This document shows positions 41,884-46,496 of a DNA stretch of 46,496 nt, in pieces (the stretch's first letter is position 1; each line of letters opens with the position of its first letter). The stretch covers positions 2,846 through 49,341 of the forward strand of contig DGEB01000067.1 of assembly GCA_002385735.1 (NCBI GenBank), written 5' to 3'. Below the pieces are notes generated by a model. That model was not told the DNA's origin. It saw only the letters and a list, made by a program, of their open reading frames with translations, and ran no database searches. Source of the stretch: Peptococcaceae bacterium UBA3937 (GTDB lineage Bacteria > Bacillota > Peptococcia > DRI-13 > DTU073). Made by a program: the position numbers and the translations under genes.

Positions 41884-43716
41884 GTGCCCGGACAAATCCC
41901 TCAAGATTTTATTGATGACCTGCGGAGCCGGGTCGATATCGTGGACGTCATCAAGGATTACGTGCCCCTAAAGAAGCAGGGACAAAACTATAAAGGATTA
42001 TGCCCTTTCCATTCGGAAAAGACCCCCTCCTTTGTGGTTTCACCTCATAAACAAATCTATCATTGTTTTGGTTGTGGCAAAGGAGGCAATGTTTTCACCT
42101 TTCTGATGGACAAAGGGGGCTTTACCTTTGTCGATGCGGTGGCCCATGTGGCCAAGCTCTGCGGGGTGGCTGTCCCGCAGGAAGAGCTGACGCCGGAAAA
42201 AGCTAAGCAAAAATCATTAAGGGAAAAATATTTTCATATTAATAAACTGGCGGTTGTTTTTTTTCAGGAGAGGTTAGATAGTCGCCAAGGGAAGGCCGCC
42301 GGTCTTTATCTGGCCAAACGCGGTTTGGGGAAAGAGATCATTGCCAAGTTTGCGCTCGGCTATGCTCCGAACGCGTGGGATGAATTAGGCCGTTATTTAT
42401 TAAGTAAAGAGATTACAGAAGAAGAAATCATTACTTTGGGTCTGGCCACCAAAGGTCAAAGCGGAAAGCTCATCGATCGCTTCCGCAACCGGGTGATTTT
42501 TCCGATTTTTGACGACCGGAACCGGGTGATTGGTTTCGGTGGCCGGGTTTTAGATGATTCCCAGCCCAAGTACTTAAATTCCCCGGAAACGCCGCTGTTC
42601 AACAAGGGCCGGCAACTTTACGGGCTGAACCTGGCCAAGGCGGCCATCCGGGATGAGGAAAAAGCAATCCTTATGGAAGGCTATATGGATGTCATCGCCG
42701 CCCATCAACATGGAATTGGGCAAGCCGTGGGCACCCTGGGGACGGCTTTAACGGCGGAGCACGGCAAGTTATTGATGCGTTACACCTATAACGTAGTCTT
42801 GTGTTTTGATGCCGATGCGGCCGGACAGGAAGCGAGCCTGCGGGGGATGGACATCTTGCGGCAGTTAGGCTTAAGGGTTGCGGTAATGACCATCCCCGAC
42901 GGCAAGGATCCGGATGAGTTTCTGCGCCGGAACGGGCAGGAAGGTTTTAGCCAGTTGGTGAAACAAGCGCCTTCGCTTGTGGAATATAAATTAGCGAAGC
43001 AAATGGAAAAATACAATAAAAATACCGTTGCCGGGAAAGTGCAGATTCTCCAAGCTTTAATTCCGGATTTATATCAAGTACAGAGCCCGGTGGAACGGCA
43101 TGGCTTTATCGAACTGATTGCCCAACGGCTTTCGCTTTCCGAAACGGTCATCTATGCGGAAATGCGAAAGTTCCAAACCAAAACAGGGCCGACGCGTTTC
43201 AGCAAACATGAACATGAGGAAACAGCGCCTGTTCCTTCCGGCCCAAGCCTGAATGCTGCCGTCAAAGGGCAACGTTTTTTACTTAAGCTGTTGTTGGAAA
43301 AGCCGGAAATGTTACCGGAAGTGGAAGAAGCCGGCGGTAAGGAACTGTTTACGGATCAATTTTACCAGGAAATTTACCAAATTTATTATTTGTTGCGCCG
43401 GTCTGGTCATAATATAAAGGCTGAAGACTTAATAACCCATATTGAAAAGGAAGAAACTCGCCAAAAATTAACGGAAATCATCTTAGATGATGAAGTTCCT
43501 GCAGATTGGGCAAGAATATATAAAGATTGCTTGCTTACTTTACAAATAGATTGGTTAAAGCAAAAAATAGCCGAGAAAAATGCACTGATGATTGAATATG
43601 AAAAAAGCGGTAATGTCACCAAATCCTTAGAAATATTAGCCGAACTTCAGAAAATGATACAAAAACGGCAAAGCTTGGTGTCAACCCTTGTGAAGGTGGG
43701 GAATTCTCTTGAGTAA
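41884..43716 (+). CDS. dnaG: DNA primase DnaG
   Basis: This 610-residue primase has the N-terminal zinc finger Cys40-x2-His43...Cys61-x2-Cys64, the catalytic TOPRIM domain with [13 protein letters not shown] and [10 protein letters not shown], and a C-terminal helicase-binding domain. It makes RNA primers at the replication fork. I chose GTG at 41884, nine bases after AAGGTG; GTG at 41872 and TTG at 41875 are in frame. Its last 8 bases overlap the sigA start. Confidence 0.94.
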   Translation: MPGQIPQDFIDDLRSRVDIVDVIKDYVPLKKQGQNYKGLCPFHSEKTPSFVVSPHKQIYHCFGCGKGGNVFTFLMDKGGFTFVDAVAHVAKLCGVAVPQEELTPEKAKQKSLREKYFHINKLAVVFFQERLDSRQGKAAGLYLAKRGLGKEIIAKFALGYAPNAWDELGRYLLSKEITEEEIITLGLATKGQSGKLIDRFRNRVIFPIFDDRNRVIGFGGRVLDDSQPKYLNSPETPLFNKGRQLYGLNLAKAAIRDEEKAILMEGYMDVIAAHQHGIGQAVGTLGTALTAEHGKLLMRYTYNVVLCFDADAAGQEASLRGMDILRQLGLRVAVMTIPDGKDPDEFLRRNGQEGFSQLVKQAPSLVEYKLAKQMEKYNKNTVAGKVQILQALIPDLYQVQSPVERHGFIELIAQRLSLSETVIYAEMRKFQTKTGPTRFSKHEHEETAPVPSGPSLNAAVKGQRFLLKLLLEKPEMLPEVEEAGGKELFTDQFYQEIYQIYYLLRRSGHNIKAEDLITHIEKEETRQKLTEIILDDEVPADWARIYKDCLLTLQIDWLKQKIAEKNALMIEYEKSGNVTKSLEILAELQKMIQKRQSLVSTLVKVGNSLE

Positions 43717-44836
43717 CGAAAAGGATCAAGAATTTGAACAACTGAAAGCAACGGGAGTTAAAGAGCTGATTGAAAAAGGAAAAGCCCGCGGCAGCCTCAC
43801 GTATAATGAGGTAAACAACGCGCTGGAAGGCATTGAATTAACGCCCGACCAAATTGAAGAAGTGTATGAATTAATCGGGTCGATGGGGATTGCCCTTATC
43901 CCGGACGCTTCGGAGATTGAGACTTTGGATGATGAAACCGTTCTTGATTTGGAGCAGGAAGAGGAAGCCGAGGAAGTTGATCTGGATTTATCCGTTCCGG
44001 AAGGGGTCGGGATCGACGATCCTGTGCGGATGTACCTCAAAGAAATCGGACGGGTTCCGTTGCTTACTGCTGAAGAAGAGATCGAACTGGCAAAGAGGAT
44101 GGAAAAAGGCGATGAGGAGGCCAAGCGTCGTTTGGCGGAAGCTAACCTGAGGCTGGTGGTTAGTATTGCCAAGCGTTACGTGGGTCGGGGCATGCTGTTT
44201 TTGGATTTAATCCAGGAAGGAAACCTGGGTTTAATTAAGGCTGTGGAAAAGTTTGATTTCCGGAAAGGCTTTAAATTCAGTACTTATGCAACCTGGTGGA
44301 TTAGACAGGCGATTACCAGAGCCATTGCCGACCAGGCGCGGACCATTCGGATTCCGGTGCATATGGTCGAGACGATTAACAAATTAATCCGGGTGTCCCG
44401 GCAATTACTGCAGGAGTTAGGGCGCGATCCTCTCCCGGAAGAGATTGCCGAGGAAATGGAAATTCCGGTGGACAGGGTGCGCGAGATTCTCAAAATCGCC
44501 CAGGAACCGGTGTCTTTGGAAACGCCGATTGGGGAAGAAGAGGACAGCCATCTGGGTGATTTCATTGAAGATGAAGATGCTCCGGCACCGGCCGAGGCCG
44601 CTTCCTTTATCCTGTTGAAAGAACAGTTGGAGGAAGTTTTGGAGTCCTTAACACCGCGGGAAGAGCGAGTCCTGCGTTTGCGCTTTGGCCTCGATGACGG
44701 GCGTGCCCGTACTTTGGAAGAGGTCGGGCAGCAATTTGGGGTGACCAGAGAAAGAATCAGACAGATTGAGGCGAAAGCATTGCGGAAATTAAGGCATCCC
44801 AGCCGCAGCCGCAAGCTGAAGGATTATTTGGATTAA
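43709..44836 (+). CDS. sigA: RNA polymerase primary sigma factor SigA (RpoD)
   Basis: This 375-residue protein has region 1.1, region 1.2 ([16 protein letters not shown]), region 2 with [16 protein letters not shown] and [14 protein letters not shown], region 3, and the region 4 helix-turn-helix [17 protein letters not shown]. The short form without the long spacer of proteobacterial RpoD is typical of Bacillota. The TTG start at 43709 follows AAGGTGGGG and overlaps dnaG by 8 nt. Confidence 0.95.
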   Translation: MSNEKDQEFEQLKATGVKELIEKGKARGSLTYNEVNNALEGIELTPDQIEEVYELIGSMGIALIPDASEIETLDDETVLDLEQEEEAEEVDLDLSVPEGVGIDDPVRMYLKEIGRVPLLTAEEEIELAKRMEKGDEEAKRRLAEANLRLVVSIAKRYVGRGMLFLDLIQEGNLGLIKAVEKFDFRKGFKFSTYATWWIRQAITRAIADQARTIRIPVHMVETINKLIRVSRQLLQELGRDPLPEEIAEEMEIPVDRVREILKIAQEPVSLETPIGEEEDSHLGDFIEDEDAPAPAEAASFILLKEQLEEVLESLTPREERVLRLRFGLDDGRARTLEEVGQQFGVTRERIRQIEAKALRKLRHPSRSRKLKDYLD

Positions 44837-44907
44837 TAAGCAAAAGTTAGCCCTTGACCGCTGCGCCGGATTATTATAAAATAATCAATGTCGCGTTACG
44901 GAGTAAT

Positions 44908-44982
44908 GGGCCTATAGCTCAGCGGTAGAGCCACCGGCTCATAACCGGTCGGTCCCTGGTTCGATCCCAGGTGGGCCCACCA
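44908..44982 (+). tRNA. tRNA with CAT anticodon (elongator Met, or Ile2)
   Basis: The cloverleaf is complete. Acceptor arms are GGGCCTA and TGGGCCC, D arm GCTC...GAGC, anticodon stem ACCGG/CCGGT with loop CTCATAA, T arm CCTGG/CCAGG, and CCA is encoded. The acceptor stem pairs fully from base 1, so it is not initiator fMet. It resembles tRNA-Ile2, where C34 becomes lysidine, but elongator Met cannot be excluded. Confidence 0.92.
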
Positions 44983-45015
44983 CATAATATAAAGCAAGAT
45001 TATAAATGATCATAT

Positions 45016-45091
<76 letters not shown>

Positions 45092-45105
45092 TTTACTGTT
45101 AGATG

Positions 45106-45140
45106 AATTGTCATATATCAAATATATGACAATTATTTTA
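45106..45140 (+). terminator. Terminator after the tRNA genes
   Basis: AATTGTCATATAT (45106-45118) pairs perfectly with ATATATGACAATT (45122-45134), 3-nt loop, followed by ATTTTAT. The stretch to 45324 holds no recognisable gene. Confidence 0.75.
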
Positions 45141-45324
45141 TCATTAATAATATGTTTTTATTCATTTAGCAGCATGAAAGAAGCAGGAAAAGGAGGCTTA
45201 ATCAAGAATACATAAAAAAACAGCGTACATGGCGACAAAATTCTGAAAAAAGCAAAAACAAGAGAGCAAAGCGAACAACAAACACCAAAATGTTACAAAC
45301 GCAGATGAAAGGGGTTAAGTTTTA

Positions 45325-46496
45325 GTGAAAAGGCAAAGGGCACAATCTGTTTTCCTGTCGCTAGCGCTTACTTTTCTGATAATTCTTTGTGTTCCTGTTT
45401 TTTCTGCACAAGCGGAAGAAACTCCTTTATATTCTCTTGCCCAATTGAACGAAGACTCCATTGCAGAAGATCCTTCTTTTGATGATATAGAAGGTCATTG
45501 GGCGGAAAAAGTCATCAGAGATTGGCAAGCTCGCCAACTGGTGGCGGGGTATCCTAATGGCTTCTTACGGCCGGATAATCCAATCACCAGAGCAGAATTC
45601 ATTGCCTTAGTCAACCGTGTTTTTGGTTATCAGGAAGTCGGAGCGTTTTCTTTCAACGATGTTGCGTCAACCGACTGGTTTGCCGGAGAAATTGCCAAGG
45701 CAGCAGCGGTAGGTTACATCGGCGGTTATCCTGATGGCTCGGTGAAACCGAATAATCCGATTACCCGGCAGGAAGTGGCGGCAGTTTTAGCAAAGATTCT
45801 TTTGTCAAGTGGTGAAGTTGATAATGATGAACAGGAATACATTCAAGTAAAGTTTTTGGATAACGTACAATTCCCTGATTGGAGCCGGTCGTCAATTATG
45901 GCAGCGGCAGCGAACGGCTATATGAGTGGTTATCCTGACGGTACCTTTAGGCCTGCTGTATTCATTACGAGGGCCGAGGCAATTTCCACTCTGGATCGTG
46001 CGATGATTATAAAAGAAACTTTAGAGGAAGGGCAAAATTTATCCGGGGACAGGATTACTGAAAGCAGAGGGAGAAAAAACAGAGATGCCAGTTTAAGCAG
46101 CTTAAGCGTTAACGGAGTGCTGGTAACAGGTTTTGCTCCTGACATATTCTCTTATGAAGTCACATTACCGTATGGTACTACTGAATTGCCGATTGTAACG
46201 GCCAAAGTTTCTCATATTAAAGCAAAGGTAACGATCTCCCAAGCAACAACTTTACCTGGGAATGCATTCGTGGTAGTCAGAGCGGAAAACGGGAGGACCC
46301 AGACTTATGAAGTAAGCTTTAAGCTTGCTTTAAGTTCATCGAAATCCATCACTAGCTTCGGCTTTGCCACACCTGCAGCCACCGGTGTGATTGACGAAGC
46401 TGCGAAGACCATTGCGGTAACAGTGCCGTATGGAACTGATGTGACCAGCTTAACACCGACCCTTGTACATACCGGAGCCAGCATCGTACCTGCTTC
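45325..46496 (+). CDS. S-layer homology (SLH) domain surface protein, 5' part
   Basis: The frame runs from GTG at 45325 (AAAGGGG upstream) off the window end, 390 codons visible. A signal peptide (about residues 1-30, ending FSAQA) is followed by three SLH domains (about 52-95, 110-155 and 175-222), seen as HWAEKVIRDW...GYPNGFLRPDNPITRAEF, WFAGEIAKAA...GYPDGSVKPNNPITRQE and WSRSSIMAAAANGY...GYPDGTFRPAVFITRAE. SLH domains bind pyruvylated wall polymers. A cadherin-like beta-sandwich domain follows (about 255-335, starting ASLSSLSVNGV), then a second beta domain of the DUF5018 kind (from about 338). Function beyond surface anchoring is unknown. Confidence 0.88.
   Translation, partial: MKRQRAQSVFLSLALTFLIILCVPVFSAQAEETPLYSLAQLNEDSIAEDPSFDDIEGHWAEKVIRDWQARQLVAGYPNGFLRPDNPITRAEFIALVNRVFGYQEVGAFSFNDVASTDWFAGEIAKAAAVGYIGGYPDGSVKPNNPITRQEVAAVLAKILLSSGEVDNDEQEYIQVKFLDNVQFPDWSRSSIMAAAANGYMSGYPDGTFRPAVFITRAEAISTLDRAMIIKETLEEGQNLSGDRITESRGRKNRDASLSSLSVNGVLVTGFAPDIFSYEVTLPYGTTELPIVTAKVSHIKAKVTISQATTLPGNAFVVVRAENGRTQTYEVSFKLALSSSKSITSFGFATPAATGVIDEAAKTIAVTVPYGTDVTSLTPTLVHTGASIVPA

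Noticed and set aside
44908..44982. Initiator tRNA-fMet
   Set aside because: The first acceptor pair is a normal G-C pair, whereas bacterial initiator tRNA has a mismatch there.

Overview
The window reads as the chromosome of an anaerobic, meso-diaminopimelate-type member of the Bacillota. Evidence: a Gram-positive-style division and cell-wall cluster headed by mraZ with a MurE carrying the DNPR motif, the dnaG-sigA pair, an S-layer (SLH) protein, and catabolic genes using ferredoxin-dependent 2-oxoacid oxidoreductases and electron-transferring flavoproteins. I cannot place it below class level. Every supported protein gene lies on the + strand.

Region 1 (1-271) is the end of a repeat-rich protein of unknown function, followed by a terminator. 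Region 2 (517-21711) is a catabolic locus that I read as a complete anaerobic route for the compatible solute ectoine. A TRAP transporter would import it. A DoeA/EutD-type ectoine hydrolase opens the ring to N-acetyl-2,4-diaminobutyrate. One or two M20 amidohydrolases would remove acetate. A divergent Glu/Leu/Phe-dehydrogenase family enzyme would oxidise 2,4-diaminobutyrate to 2-oxo-4-aminobutyrate. A four-subunit 2-oxoacid:ferredoxin oxidoreductase would convert that to beta-alanyl-CoA, CO2 and reduced ferredoxin. A beta-alanyl-CoA:ammonia lyase relative would release ammonia to give acryloyl-CoA, and an acyl-CoA dehydrogenase with EtfAB would reduce it to propionyl-CoA. Around this core sit a EutA-like racemase, a flavoprotein with a separate [2Fe-2S] subunit, a ureohydrolase-family enzyme, a DMT-family transporter and an IclR regulator. 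The enzymes of the known aerobic ectoine route (DoeB/EutE, diaminobutyrate aminotransferase, aspartate-semialdehyde dehydrogenase) are not in the window. The enzyme families are seen in the sequence. The pathway is my inference, and I do not know of a described route of this kind.

Region 3 (about 22000-39782) is the dcw cluster: mraZ, rsmH, ftsL, ftsI (PBP2-type, two PASTA domains), murE, a degenerate murF-like gene, mraY, murD, ftsW, murG, murC, murB, murA, ftsQ/divIB and ftsZ. Its promoter carries five GTGG boxes at exact 10-bp spacing, the expected MraZ operator. There is no ftsA, and the murF position holds only a short relic without the ATP-binding loop.

Region 4 (40033-46496) holds an iron-sulfur flavoprotein-like reductase, a dGTPase-family dNTP triphosphohydrolase, dnaG, sigA (rpoD), tRNA genes with anticodons CAT and TAC (Val), and the first 1.2 kb of an SLH-domain surface protein that runs off the window end.

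The intergenic DNA of region 2 is unusually rich in ordered sequence: a 24-bp palindrome followed by six TGCATA-type motifs at exact 11-bp spacing before the ectoine hydrolase gene, two adjacent palindromes before the [2Fe-2S] gene, and several long potential hairpins. These are candidate control sites for the catabolic genes.
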